From contig CALXDY010000021.1 in assembly GCA_944387225.1 (NCBI GenBank), positions 1 to 41,171 on the forward strand: a stretch of DNA of 41,171 bases, given 5' to 3'. Below the pieces are notes generated by a model. That model did not search any database. It was given only the letters and a program-made list of their open reading frames with translations, and was not told the DNA's origin. Made by a program: the position numbers and the translations under genes. Source of the DNA: an uncultured Oscillospiraceae bacterium. GTDB taxonomy: Bacteria; Bacillota; Clostridia; Oscillospirales; Oscillospiraceae. How positions within the stretch are numbered: position 1 is the first letter of the stretch; every line of letters starts with the position of its first letter. Of this stretch, positions 31,336 to 41,170 are shown in pieces.

Positions 31336-33285
31336 TTATGCACGATGGATGCTGCACTGGAAAGGAGCCAGGGTTTCCCCATCAAAGACCGTTTCCACGG
31401 CGTTGTGGTTGATGACCATACGGATTCGGTCTTTCGGGCCGCCACGGCGGACGATTTCTACCCCGGCGGGAGAAGGCTCCGGGAGAATGCCCTGCCGGGT
31501 GGCTGCCTGCTCCAGAATCCGGGCCAGTATCGGTTCCTCCAGTCCGCAGCCCAGATAATACACAACGCCGTCCTTCTGGGCCATTCGGATGGCGGCGGCG
31601 AATTCCTGGTAGAAGGGATCGGCGTAGCGCAGCAGCACCTCACCACCCTGAGGCAGGAGCATTTCCCGGAAAATACCGCCCTGGCCCTGGATACCGGCCA
31701 GTTCCCCTTCCCCAGTCAGAGGGAACTCCTGCCCCTCCTGGAGGCTTTCCGTCTCCGCCACACATACGCCGGCAAAGGCATCAAAGTCCACGGGGATCTG
31801 CTTGCCCAGCACCAGGTTGTTGTCCGAATCCTTGACAAAGTCTCGGTAGGTAAGTATCACTGTGCCCCCCTGTTCCACAAAGGCCCTGATCCTGGCCTGG
31901 AATTCCGGCTTGGAGATGATCATCTGGGGGAGAATCAGCAGCCGGTAGCCGCTCAGGTCGCTGTCCGCGGGAATCACATCCACCGGGATGTTCCGGTCAT
32001 AGAAGAATTTATGGAACTTCTCCATCTCGGCTTCGCAGTCCAGCAGCACGCTCTGCCGCTGGATGCGGAAAGCGGCCAGGGAGTCGTAGTCATATACAAT
32101 GGCGGCCTGGCTGGCCATGGGGGTCTCCAGCTGCTGGGCGTAGGTTTTGATGTCCCGGAAGAAGCTTTGAACCTCATAGAACTTCCTGCGCTTCACGTTG
32201 TCCGCATCCAGAACGCCGTAGCAGAACTGCTCGGCGCCCTTGGTAGCTCCCCGGTAGCGGAAGAAGAAGATGGATTCGCAGCCCCGGGCCATCCCCTGAT
32301 AGGCCCACATCTTGGCCTGGTTGGGGCGGGGGGAGAAGCCGGTGACGTCGTGGCCCTGGGCGCCCATAATGGCCTCAGTGATCCAGAAGTTTTGCTGCTT
32401 CAGACCGCGGATGTAATCCAGGCCGAAGGCGATCTCGTTGGGGGGTAGGGGCTCCCGCTGGCCGCCCCAGACGGGGTAGTTGTTGTAGGCGGCGAAGGCC
32501 AGGTGCCGGGCCACGGCGGAGTAGTCCACGTGCTTGCCCAGCCCGCCCCCGGGGAAGTCGTGCATGACCACCGCCTGGGGCATGATCTCCTTCAGCAGCC
32601 GGCGCTGGAAGGCGGCGAATTTCACAATGCTCTCGCTGCGGAACCGCTCCCAGTCCAGCCGCAGGGCGGGGTTATGGGTGGTGATGGTGGGGGCGGGCAG
32701 GGGGATCTCGTCAAAATCGTTGTACTCCTGGGACCAGAAGACGGTGCCGTAGGTCTGGTTCAGGCGGTCGATGTCCCCCTGAAATTTCTCCCGCAGCCAG
32801 GCTTGGAAGGCCGCTTTGCACTGGGCGCAGTAGCAGATGTCACTGTCCTCGTGGCCCAGTTCGTTGTCAATCTGCCAGGCCACGATGGACGGCTCATTCC
32901 TGTAGTGCTCCGCCATGGCCCGGATGATCCGCTCCGAGTAGACGTACATCTCCTTGCTGTTGAAGCAGTAGACGTGCCGCCCGCCAAAGGTCCGCTTGGA
33001 GCCGTTTTCAAATTCGGAGAGGATGGCAGGGTGCTTTTTGGCCAGCCAGGCGGGGATGGTGGCCGTGGGGGTGCCCATGACGATGGACAGCCCCCGGGCC
33101 TTGGCCCGCTCAATCACGTGGTCGAAGAAGGAGAAGTCAAACTGCCCCTCTGTTTTCTCCATCCGATGCCAGCCGAATTCCGCGATGCGGATGGCGTTGC
33201 AGCCCAGCTCGCAGATATTGTCCAGATCCTCCTCCAGCATGGAGGGATCCCATTGTTCGGGATAGTAGTCTACGCCAAGAAACAT
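31336..33285 (-). CDS. Beta-galactosidase, GH42
   Basis: A 649-residue GH42 enzyme starting M-F-L-G-V-D-Y-Y-P-E-Q-W. The acid/base is Glu142 in WQIDNELGH and the nucleophile is probably Glu304 in F-W-I-T-E. The Cys cluster C107/C151/C153/C156 matches the zinc site of the family. The trimerisation domain and a C-terminal beta domain follow. No signal peptide, so it hydrolyses imported beta-galactosides in the cytoplasm. Its ATG shares one base with the symporter stop codon (TAATG), indicating coupled translation. Last gene of the galactoside operon. Confidence 0.95.
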   Translation of the reverse strand: MFLGVDYYPEQWDPSMLEEDLDNICELGCNAIRIAEFGWHRMEKTEGQFDFSFFDHVIERAKARGLSIVMGTPTATIPAWLAKKHPAILSEFENGSKRTFGGRHVYCFNSKEMYVYSERIIRAMAEHYRNEPSIVAWQIDNELGHEDSDICYCAQCKAAFQAWLREKFQGDIDRLNQTYGTVFWSQEYNDFDEIPLPAPTITTHNPALRLDWERFRSESIVKFAAFQRRLLKEIMPQAVVMHDFPGGGLGKHVDYSAVARHLAFAAYNNYPVWGGQREPLPPNEIAFGLDYIRGLKQQNFWITEAIMGAQGHDVTGFSPRPNQAKMWAYQGMARGCESIFFFRYRGATKGAEQFCYGVLDADNVKRRKFYEVQSFFRDIKTYAQQLETPMASQAAIVYDYDSLAAFRIQRQSVLLDCEAEMEKFHKFFYDRNIPVDVIPADSDLSGYRLLILPQMIISKPEFQARIRAFVEQGGTVILTYRDFVKDSDNNLVLGKQIPVDFDAFAGVCVAETESLQEGQEFPLTGEGELAGIQGQGGIFREMLLPQGGEVLLRYADPFYQEFAAAIRMAQKDGVVYYLGCGLEEPILARILEQAATRQGILPEPSPAGVEIVRRGGPKDRIRMVINHNAVETVFDGETLAPFQCSIHRA

Positions 33286-34649
33286 TATTTTTCCACCTTA
33301 TTTGCTCTCAGTTGTTTGGTGATCTGCTCCAGATAGCTGCCCTCCAGCTTGTAGCCTCTGACATAGATCACAAAGGCCAGCACGGTGATAACGGAGGGCA
33401 CAACGCCCATGAGGATCCGCATGCCCATGATGGTTCCCTCGGTCTGGGGCACGTTCTCCACAAAGCCGGAGATGGTCAGGCCCACGCCGATGAGCCAGCC
33501 GGCCACGGCGGAAGCGGTTTTCACCAGCAGGGTCTGGAAGGAGGCCACGATGCTCTCGTTCCGGGTGCCCAGAGTCACCTCGCCGTAGTCGATGACGTCG
33601 GCCAGCATAACGGTGGTGGCGCCCAGGGTCAGGCCGGAGCCGAGCTTATAGAACAGGCCGCAGACGATGATGAGGGGGATGTTGCTGGGGGCCGCCATAC
33701 CGGCCACCAGCAGGCCGATGAGGCCGATGGCGGGGGTGAAGCTGGCGATGGCAAACACCTGCTTCTTGCTCATGAAGCGGGAGAGGATGGGGAAGAGGAA
33801 CAAAGCGCCCATCTCAGCCACGGAGGCGGCAGTGGTGAAGTAGGGGAACAGATTCTCGTCCTGGGTAACGTACTTGAAGTAGTACAGGGCCATGCCGCCG
33901 GCCAGCTGCACCACCAGGTTGTAGGCCAGCACCACGCCGATGTAGACCTTCAGCTGGTCGTTGGCGGTGATCACATGGATGGCATACTTCAGAGAGGTGC
34001 GCTGGGCCTTCTTGCCGGAGCCGGCGTCCATGCTGCTGCGGTCCCGAGCGAAGATCACGGTGACCAGGATGGTGGCTACGAAGGCCACCGCCACCACGAT
34101 GGAGGTGGAGGCGTAGCCCTTGGCCTCATTCCCCTGGCCCAGGGTGTCGATCATTTTCAGACCGAAGGCACCCACCAGCAGCCAGGCGCTGCTGGCAAAG
34201 ATACGGGGAATGACGGAGGTGGCGTCCCGCTCCTCCTTGGTGGAGGACATGGAGGGCAGCATGGACCAGTAGGGGATGTCCATAATGGTGTAGGTCATGC
34301 CCCAGAGAATATACATGACGGAATAGTAGGCGTACAGGGCAAAGCCCTCCAGCTCAGGGCCCCGGAACAGCATGACAAGGATGACGGCGTTGATCAGGGT
34401 GCCGATGAGAATCCAGGGGCGGAACTTACCCCAGCGGGTACGGGTGTTGTCCACCACAAAACCCATCATAGGGTCGTTGACGGCGTCCCAGACACGGGCG
34501 ACCAGGAACAGGTTGCCCACAAAGAGGGGAGCCAGCCCGACGGTGTCGGTGAGATAGATCATCAGGTAGGTTGTGATCATAGCATAGCACAGATCCTTGC
34601 CCAATGCACCTACACCGAAGCATAATTTTCTTCCTGCAGATAATTTCAT
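33285..34649 (-). CDS. GPH-family sugar:cation symporter (MelB-like)
   Basis: A 454-residue, 12-helix transporter of the glycoside-pentoside-hexuronide family. The cation-site motif D-A-V-N-D-P-M-M-G matches the two Asp residues of MelB helix II. The cytoplasmic loop R-T-R-W-G-K-F-R-P-W is diagnostic. It imports galactosides with Na+ or H+. It lies between alpha- and beta-galactosidase genes, so substrates such as melibiose, raffinose-type sugars or lactose are likely. There is a 44-base gap from the alpha-galactosidase and a one-base overlap with beta-galactosidase. Confidence 0.93.
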   Translation of the reverse strand: MKLSAGRKLCFGVGALGKDLCYAMITTYLMIYLTDTVGLAPLFVGNLFLVARVWDAVNDPMMGFVVDNTRTRWGKFRPWILIGTLINAVILVMLFRGPELEGFALYAYYSVMYILWGMTYTIMDIPYWSMLPSMSSTKEERDATSVIPRIFASSAWLLVGAFGLKMIDTLGQGNEAKGYASTSIVVAVAFVATILVTVIFARDRSSMDAGSGKKAQRTSLKYAIHVITANDQLKVYIGVVLAYNLVVQLAGGMALYYFKYVTQDENLFPYFTTAASVAEMGALFLFPILSRFMSKKQVFAIASFTPAIGLIGLLVAGMAAPSNIPLIIVCGLFYKLGSGLTLGATTVMLADVIDYGEVTLGTRNESIVASFQTLLVKTASAVAGWLIGVGLTISGFVENVPQTEGTIMGMRILMGVVPSVITVLAFVIYVRGYKLEGSYLEQITKQLRANKVEK

Positions 34650-34693
34650 GGTTTCCTTCCTCCAAAAATCTTTTATGCCGGGGGTTCCCGGGC

Positions 34694-36775
34694 TTACGGA
34701 TTCTTCTCAAACTGAATGACGGCGCTGGCATAATCTCCGCAGAGTTTCAGCTCCAGCCCATGGTACATCAGGTAGCTTCCGCTTTTGATCATATCGCCCT
34801 TGGAGGTGTGCAGGGTGTACTGCGCCTGCTCATCCAGGCCCCTAAGCCGGATGGTGGTGCCCCGGTGGCCCACCTTGCTCTGGGGCAGGAACGCGAAGAT
34901 CACGCCCTGATTCTCCTTGAGGTACTCGTAAAGGAAATATTGATCTGCGGAGGGATTGTCCAGACGGTAGAAGTCGCCCTCCTGGATGATGGGGCGGATG
35001 TCCTTGTAAAGGGCGATCATTTTCTGGGACAGCTCCATCTCCTCCGGGGAGAATTTCAGAATGTTGCAGCCCACGCCCAGGGTACCCATCATGGCGCTGT
35101 GATACCGGAAGGTCAGCGGGATCACACGTCCGGAAAGGAAGTTGGGACAGTCGGTGACCCAGGCACGCATGGCCTTGATGGGATAAATGCGGGAATAGGC
35201 GTCCTGGATGTAAAGCCGGTCGTAGGCGTCGGTATTGTCACTGGTCCAGAAGTCGTCAAAAATGCCCAGGATGCCGTAGTCGATCCGACCGCCCCCTGAG
35301 GCACAGGCCTCAAAGAGGACGTGGGGGTGCGCTTCCTTCAGACGTTTGACAATGTCATAGATGATCTGGATGTGCTGGTACCACACGTCCCTCTGGGGGC
35401 CGGTCTGAGAGATGGGGCGGTTGGCGTCCCACTTGATGTAGTCGATGTCATACCGGGTCAGCAGATTATCCAGCATATTGTAAATGAACTCCTGCACCTC
35501 CGGCTTGGTGATGTTCAGCACATACTGTACCCGAGAGGTGTCGGTGACACGGGTCTCGTAATGGTAGATCCAGTCGGGATGATCCTGATAGAGCTGGGCC
35601 TTGGGGTTGACCATCTCCGGCTCCACCCAGATGCCAAACTTCATGTCCAGCGCCTTTACCGCATCCACAAGCTCCTCCAGACCGTTGGGGAATTTGCCTT
35701 CATTGACGTACCAGTCGCCCAGACCGTTCTGCGTGCTGTGGCGCTCTCCGAACCAGCCGTCGTCCAGTACAAACAGCTCGGCTCCCATCTCCTTGGCCTT
35801 CTGGGCCAGCTTGATCTGCTCCCGGCTGGTCACGTGGAACTCGGTGGCCTCCCAGGAGTTATACAGCACCGGACGGAGGCCTTCCCGGAGGATGTGGTCC
35901 CGGGCAAAGCGGTGCAGGTTTTGGGACATGGTTTCAAAGCCGTGATCCGAATAACCGCAGAGAATGGCCGGGGCCTCCAGGCTTTCGCCGGGCTGCAGTT
36001 CCAGCAGGAAATCGTGGGAATTGAGCCCCATCTGCACCAGGGTTTCCCCGTACTGGGTCTGCTCCACCACACCGCTGAAGTTGCCGCTCAGCCGCAGAGC
36101 GCCGAAGTAGACCTGACCGTCAGTCTCCGTGGCGTCCTGGTCCAGGACAAAGTAGGGGTTGTGGTTATGGGTGGAGATACCGCGCCGGTTTTCAATCACA
36201 ATTTTGCCGTAGCTGACCTTCTGGACAAAGCGCTGCTGCTCGGCGCCCCAGTGGCCGTGTACGTTGGAAAAATTCAGGTTTTCATAGGGGATATGGAACT
36301 GGGCGCTGTGCAGCTTTTCAATCTGAATGGGCGCCTCCGTCTGATTCCGGACCACCACGCTGCGCTCCATCAGATCGTACTGGGGATAGAGCTTGTAGCG
36401 GAGATCCATGAAGAACGCATAGTGGTCGTCCATCAGATGGATGACAAGTTCCTCCCGGTCCTCTCCCTTTTCCACGTCATACCCGCAGTAGCGGTACACC
36501 AGCTCCCGGGTACCATCGGGGAATGTGGCCTTCAGGCAGTGCTCTTTGTAGCGCAGGCCGCCGTGTACGGGGAATTCCTCGGGGGTGATTTCAAAGACGG
36601 GATCATTGGTGGAAACTTCTGTCAATTCTGGAAGCTCGAAATCGTCCACAGCCTCAATTTTTCTGCCCCAGTACAGGTGCCGTACCAGCCCCAGATGATC
36701 GATGCCGAAGGCGTAGCTGGTGGATTGGGTGTTGAGAAGAAAAATGTCACCTTTTGTGCTGACTGCAATACTCAT
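34694..36775 (-). CDS. Alpha-galactosidase, GH36
   Basis: A 693-residue GH36 enzyme with the usual order: N-terminal beta-sandwich, (beta/alpha)8 barrel and C-terminal beta domain. The barrel has FVLDDGWFG, G-I-W-V-E-P-E-M-V, the nucleophile in D-Y-I-K-W-D (Asp450), ACASGGGRID, and the acid/base within S-D-N-T-D (512-516). It removes terminal alpha-galactose from melibiose, raffinose or stachyose. No signal peptide, so it acts after import. First gene of the operon, about 40 bases after the -10 of a promoter with an adjacent operator-like palindrome. Confidence 0.95.
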   Translation of the reverse strand: MSIAVSTKGDIFLLNTQSTSYAFGIDHLGLVRHLYWGRKIEAVDDFELPELTEVSTNDPVFEITPEEFPVHGGLRYKEHCLKATFPDGTRELVYRYCGYDVEKGEDREELVIHLMDDHYAFFMDLRYKLYPQYDLMERSVVVRNQTEAPIQIEKLHSAQFHIPYENLNFSNVHGHWGAEQQRFVQKVSYGKIVIENRRGISTHNHNPYFVLDQDATETDGQVYFGALRLSGNFSGVVEQTQYGETLVQMGLNSHDFLLELQPGESLEAPAILCGYSDHGFETMSQNLHRFARDHILREGLRPVLYNSWEATEFHVTSREQIKLAQKAKEMGAELFVLDDGWFGERHSTQNGLGDWYVNEGKFPNGLEELVDAVKALDMKFGIWVEPEMVNPKAQLYQDHPDWIYHYETRVTDTSRVQYVLNITKPEVQEFIYNMLDNLLTRYDIDYIKWDANRPISQTGPQRDVWYQHIQIIYDIVKRLKEAHPHVLFEACASGGGRIDYGILGIFDDFWTSDNTDAYDRLYIQDAYSRIYPIKAMRAWVTDCPNFLSGRVIPLTFRYHSAMMGTLGVGCNILKFSPEEMELSQKMIALYKDIRPIIQEGDFYRLDNPSADQYFLYEYLKENQGVIFAFLPQSKVGHRGTTIRLRGLDEQAQYTLHTSKGDMIKSGSYLMYHGLELKLCGDYASAVIQFEKNP

Positions 36776-36813
36776 ATTGGATCCCCCGCATCATTTTTGT
36801 GCTTTGTATGGTA

Positions 36814-36842
36814 AGAATATCACCACTTTTTTTCTAGGTCAA
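36814..36842 (-). promoter_or_regulatory. Promoter of the galactoside operon
   Basis: On the minus strand TTGACC (36842-36837), a 17-bp spacer and TATTCT (36819-36814). Confidence 0.7.
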
Positions 36843-36845
36843 CAA

Positions 36846-36855
36846 TTTAGCTAAA
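36846..36855. promoter_or_regulatory. Candidate LacI-type operator
   Basis: The perfect palindrome TTTAGCTAAA sits immediately upstream of the -35 hexamer. A related half-site TTAACTAAAA lies at 36890-36899, about four helical turns away, which would allow looping. Assigned to the upstream LacI-family gene by position. Confidence 0.5.
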
Positions 36856-36919
36856 AGTTTTAATGGTAATATCTGAAATTCGTAAATTATTAACTAAAAC
36901 AATTACTCCTTTTTATGAA

Positions 36920-36948
36920 AAATGCAGAAGAGAACCTCTTCTGCATTT
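36920..36948. terminator. Terminator after the lacI-type gene
   Basis: AAATGCAGAAGAG (36920-36932) and CTCTTCTGCATTT (36936-36948) form a perfect stem with an AAC loop. A T-rich run follows on the minus strand. Confidence 0.85.
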
Positions 36949-36957
36949 CCTGAATTT

Positions 36958-38043
<1,086 letters not shown>

Positions 38044-38120
38044 TTAAGTGTCGGTATGTATAATTTTACTGCATATGGCGGCGGGACACAAGTGTAATTT
38101 CATCTGGGAGATATAGATGA

Positions 38121-38149
38121 AAAGATCGCCGCCCAGGATGGGACGGCGA
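38121..38149 (-). terminator. Possible second terminator of the tRNA transcript
   Basis: On the minus strand TCGCCG-TCCCA pairs with TGGG-CGGCGA (38149-38126), followed by TCTTTTC. It may back up the main tRNA terminator. Confidence 0.4.
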
Positions 38150-38228
38150 CCTGTGATGTTATGAAATGAATCCCGAAGTAAGCGGACGGTGGAGCGTTTT
38201 GCCGGCTGAGGATTTTGAAATGGAAATG

Positions 38229-38259
38229 AAAAAAGCACCTGCGTTGCAGATGCTTTTTT
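38229..38259 (-). terminator. Terminator after tRNA-Val
   Basis: On the minus strand GCATCTGC and GCAGGTGC pair (one G-T wobble) with A-run and T-run flanks, beginning right after the encoded CCA end. Confidence 0.88.
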
Positions 38260-38335
38260 TGGTGGACGATACAGGACTTGAACCTGTGACCTCCCGCACG
38301 TCAAGCGGATGCTCTACCAGCTGAGCTAATCGTCC
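38260..38335 (-). tRNA. tRNA-Val, anticodon GAC
   Basis: A 76-base cloverleaf on the minus strand: acceptor GGACGAT/ATCGTCC, D arm GCTC/GAGC, anticodon stem TCCGC/GCGGG with loop TTGACGT (anticodon GAC, reading GUC/GUU), T arm ACAGG/CCTGT with TTCAAGT, discriminator A and an encoded CCA end. Confidence 0.97.
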
Positions 38336-38349
38336 AGACGACGTAGGCT

Positions 38350-38378
38350 ATTATAGCGGAAATAGGACGGGCTGTCAA
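38350..38378 (-). promoter_or_regulatory. Consensus promoter of tRNA-Val
   Basis: On the minus strand TTGACA (38378-38373), a 17-bp spacer and TATAAT (38355-38350): a perfect sigma-A consensus. Confidence 0.92.
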
Positions 38379-38442
38379 TCCTTTTTCAAAAAATATTTCT
38401 GCGAATTTGCAAAGAAAAATCATTCAGGAAACCAGAATTTTA

Positions 38443-38471
38443 CTGCAAATTATGCCGCGTTGTGCTATACT
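38443..38471 (+). promoter_or_regulatory. Promoter of pgi
   Basis: TATACT (38466-38471) with extended TGC; CTGCAA (38443-38448) is a weak -35 at 17 bp. Confidence 0.6.
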
Positions 38472-38511
38472 GAGGTCAGCATATGCCACACTGTGCTTAG
38501 GAGGGTTTTCT

Positions 38512-39837
38512 ATGTTGAAACTGGATCTGTCCAAGATTGCGGGATTTATTCCCCAGGACTACGTTGACAGCCGGAAGGCAAACCTGGAGCAGGCGGCTCA
38601 GATGCTGGCTGCCCATAACGGGCCCGGCGGCGACTATACGGGCTGGGTCTATCTGCCCAGAGACTATGATAAGGAGGAATTTGCCCGCATTCAGGCTGCG
38701 GCCAAGCGCATCCAGCAGCAGTCTCAGGTGCTGGTGGTAATCGGAATCGGCGGTTCCTATCTGGGTGCCCGGGCTGTGGTGGAGCTGCTGGCATCCCCCA
38801 ACTATAATTTGAAGAAGAAAGATACCCCGGACATCCTTTTTGCCGGCAACGGACTGTCCACAGACGCCCTGCTGGAGACCATCTCCCTCATCGGGGATCG
38901 GGATTTCTCTGTCAATGTGATTTCCAAGTCGGGCACCACTACGGAGCCTGCCGTGGCCTTCTGCATTTTCAAGACCATGCTGGAGGAGAAGTACGGCAAG
39001 GAGGGAGCCAGAGAGCGGATCTATGCCACTACCGACAAGGCCAGGGGTGCGCTGAAGGGTCTGGCCGACGGCGAGGGCTATGAGGAGTTTGTGGTACCGG
39101 ATGATGTGGGCGGACGGTATTCCGTGCTCACCGCCGTGGGTCTGCTGCCCATCGCAGTGGCCGGTATCGATATCCAGGCGCTGATGGACGGCGCTGCCCA
39201 GGCTATGGAGCAGCTGTCCGTCCCCGGAGTGGACAACCCTGCCTGGCAGTACGCTGCTGCCCGTCATGCCCTGTATGAAAACGGCAAGAAAGTGGAGCTG
39301 CTGGCTTGCTATGAGCCCTGCTTCCGGTTCTTCGCCGAGTGGTGGAAGCAGCTGTACGGCGAGAGCGAGGGAAAGGACGGCAAGGGCCTGTTCCCCGCCA
39401 GCGTGGAGTATACCGCCGATCTGCACTCCATGGGTCAGTACATCCAGGAGGGCGAGCGGCTGATGTTTGAGACCGTGGTGCAGTTCCGGCCTAAGGGCGA
39501 GTATGTCATCCCCAATGACCCCGCCAACGTGGACGGGCTGAACTTCCTGTCCGGGAAGCCCCTGTCCTTTGTGGCGCAGCAGGCCATGCGGGCGGTGATT
39601 CTGGCCCATGTGGACGGCGGCGTGCCCAACGTGCTGATCCAGATGCCCCAGCTGTCCGCCCTCTCCGCCGGCTATCTGATCTACTTCTTCGAGTATGTCT
39701 GCGGCCTGTCCGGCTACCTGCTGGGGGTGAACCCCTTCAACCAGCCTGGCGTGGAGGCCTATAAGGTCAACATGTACGCCCTGCTGGGAAAGCCCGGCTA
39801 CGAAGCGCAGAAGAGCGAGCTGGAGGCCCGCCTGTAA
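38512..39837 (+). CDS. pgi: Glucose-6-phosphate isomerase
   Basis: A 441-residue PGI of the shorter bacterial type. The two SIS subdomains carry V-V-I-G-I-G-G-S-Y-L-G-A-R (substrate site) and ISKSGTTTEPA (phosphate site). Further family motifs are G-G-R-Y-S-V-L-T-A-V-G-L and LHSMGQYIQEG. It interconverts glucose-6-phosphate and fructose-6-phosphate in glycolysis. AGGAGGG lies six bases before the ATG at 38512. The open frame extends 35 codons upstream over the promoter and is not used. Monocistronic. No clear terminator before the next promoter at 39918. Confidence 0.95.
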   Translation: MLKLDLSKIAGFIPQDYVDSRKANLEQAAQMLAAHNGPGGDYTGWVYLPRDYDKEEFARIQAAAKRIQQQSQVLVVIGIGGSYLGARAVVELLASPNYNLKKKDTPDILFAGNGLSTDALLETISLIGDRDFSVNVISKSGTTTEPAVAFCIFKTMLEEKYGKEGARERIYATTDKARGALKGLADGEGYEEFVVPDDVGGRYSVLTAVGLLPIAVAGIDIQALMDGAAQAMEQLSVPGVDNPAWQYAAARHALYENGKKVELLACYEPCFRFFAEWWKQLYGESEGKDGKGLFPASVEYTADLHSMGQYIQEGERLMFETVVQFRPKGEYVIPNDPANVDGLNFLSGKPLSFVAQQAMRAVILAHVDGGVPNVLIQMPQLSALSAGYLIYFFEYVCGLSGYLLGVNPFNQPGVEAYKVNMYALLGKPGYEAQKSELEARL

Positions 39838-39917
39838 GGACTGCGGCCAACCGGGACCGCTGAGGCGGGAGGAAACATATCCCTTCGGCGGATTGTATAA
39901 AATCCAAAAGAAAGCAG

Positions 39918-39946
39918 TTGAAAAACCTACCGCCATGTGTTAAAGT
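39918..39946 (+). promoter_or_regulatory. Promoter of the small P-loop gene
   Basis: TTGAAA (39918-39923), a 17-bp spacer and TAAAGT (39941-39946). Confidence 0.55.
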
Positions 39947-40001
39947 GATAATACCAAAGGGGAGTGTTCCCAGGTAACCATCCAGTTAAGGAGTGATTCA
40001 C

Positions 40002-40412
40002 ATGATTCGAGTCATCATGGGTAAGAAGGGCACCGGCAAGACCAAGCAGATGATCGACATGATTAACGAGGCCGTGCAGAGCGAGCACGGAAACGTTGTC
40101 TGCATTGAAAAAGGAAAGAAGCTGACCTTTGATATCCACTACCAGATCCGTCTGGTGGAGGCCGGCAGCTACGATATTGCCAATTTCACCGCCCTGAAGG
40201 GCTTCATCTCCGGTCTGTACGCCGGCAACTATGATATTACCCACGTATTTATTGACAGCCTGACCAAGATTGTCCCCACCGACGGCTATGTGGAGACGGA
40301 GGACTTCCTCAAGTGGCTGAACGCCTTCGGCGAGCAGCACGGCATCAAGTTCACCATCACCATCAGCGACGAGCCTGATCTGGCTCCCGAGGGCATCCGC
40401 CAGTATTTCTGA
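40002..40412 (+). CDS. Small P-loop protein of unknown function
   Basis: A 136-residue protein with a clear Walker A motif at the N terminus, G-K-K-G-T-G-K-T (residues 7-14), in a strand-loop-helix context. A possible Walker B is T-H-V-F-I-D-S-L (about 83-90) and a late strand is F-T-I-T-I-S-D. It is about the size of a minimal P-loop NTPase or nucleotide/nucleoside kinase core, but no substrate domain is recognisable. AAGGAG lies eight bases before the ATG. It stands alone between pgi and the mobile element end. The function is unknown. Confidence 0.85.
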   Translation: MIRVIMGKKGTGKTKQMIDMINEAVQSEHGNVVCIEKGKKLTFDIHYQIRLVEAGSYDIANFTALKGFISGLYAGNYDITHVFIDSLTKIVPTDGYVETEDFLKWLNAFGEQHGIKFTITISDEPDLAPEGIRQYF

Positions 40413-40540
40413 TGTGAAAGCGAAAACTCCCCGCTCAAGGCACATCCCGATAAGAAAACATCGTGGGGCAAGAGAGAAACGGTATAGCTTCGGCTATGCC
40501 GTTTTTCTCATTCTTGCCTTGATGAAGTGGCTTTGGATAC
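40413..40540. mobile_element. Probable terminal region of an integrated element
   Basis: The 128 bases between the P-loop gene and the recombinase stop should contain one end of the element, because recombinases of this type are usually encoded at the element's edge. The exact junction cannot be placed without an empty-site comparison. Confidence 0.45.
40477..40508. terminator. Bidirectional terminator with TTCG loop
   Basis: AAACGGTATAGC (40477-40488) pairs with GCTATGCCGTTT (40493-40504), with one wobble, closed by TTCG and flanked by GAGAG/TTCTC. It serves the P-loop gene and the convergent recombinase gene. Confidence 0.85.
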
Positions 40541-41170
40541 TTACAGGGCTCCAATACCCTTATAGTAGATGTCAATCTCCTGGGTGCGGTTTTTGCCCTT
40601 CGGATCGCTGGCAGCATGGACAACAATCTTCTCAACAAACTCATGCAAGATACATGGGGTCAACTCGGGAATTTCCGTATACCGTTCTACGACGGAGAGA
40701 AACCTTTCCACATTGGCGCTTTTGCATTCCTCTGTCTCAATTTCATCCCGGAGGGCAGTCGCTACATCTTGAAGCTGATGCTGCTCTTTCTCATAGTCGG
40801 TAGAGAGCTTTTGAAAACGCTCGTCAGAGAGTTTTCCCGAAATGGTATCCTCATAGAGCCGTTTGAAAATGGTATCCAGTTCTGCAATTCGCCTTTCGGC
40901 ATCGGCTAATGTTTTCTTCCGTTTTGCCAAACCTCGGTTACGCTGGCGCATATCCGCATCCATGACCATTTTCACAAAATCGTCTTTGCGCTGTGATGCA
41001 AAGGAAACGATCTCGCGCAGATTTTGAAGTACCAATTCTTCCAAGATAACAGTTCGGATGGAATGTGTCTGCCCACATACATCACGGCTTTTCCGATAGC
41101 CGGAACACAGGTAATATTCCTGATCGCGCCGGAAATTGGTTGCCCTGCATTGATACATGATGGAGCCGCA
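40541..41170 (-). CDS. Large serine recombinase, C-terminal part (cut by window end)
   Basis: At least 210 residues of a recombinase that continues beyond the right edge; the frame is open upstream of the ATG at 41158. It starts within a zinc-ribbon-like segment, C-G-S-I-M-Y-Q-C then Y-Y-L-C-S-G-Y and D-V-C-G-Q. A long coiled coil follows (about 70-150), and the end is H-E-F-V-E-K-I-V-V-H-A plus a T-Q-E-I-D-I-Y-Y-K motif. This is typical of TnpX-like transposon recombinases (zinc beta-ribbon plus DUF4368-type tail). The catalytic serine domain is outside the window. Such enzymes excise and insert conjugative or mobilisable elements. Confidence 0.9.
   Translation of the reverse strand, partial: CGSIMYQCRATNFRRDQEYYLCSGYRKSRDVCGQTHSIRTVILEELVLQNLREIVSFASQRKDDFVKMVMDADMRQRNRGLAKRKKTLADAERRIAELDTIFKRLYEDTISGKLSDERFQKLSTDYEKEQHQLQDVATALRDEIETEECKSANVERFLSVVERYTEIPELTPCILHEFVEKIVVHAASDPKGKNRTQEIDIYYKGIGAL

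Noticed and set aside
38260..38335. tRNA considered as tRNA-Asp
   Set aside because: The anticodon loop is TTGACGT, so the anticodon is GAC (valine), not GTC.
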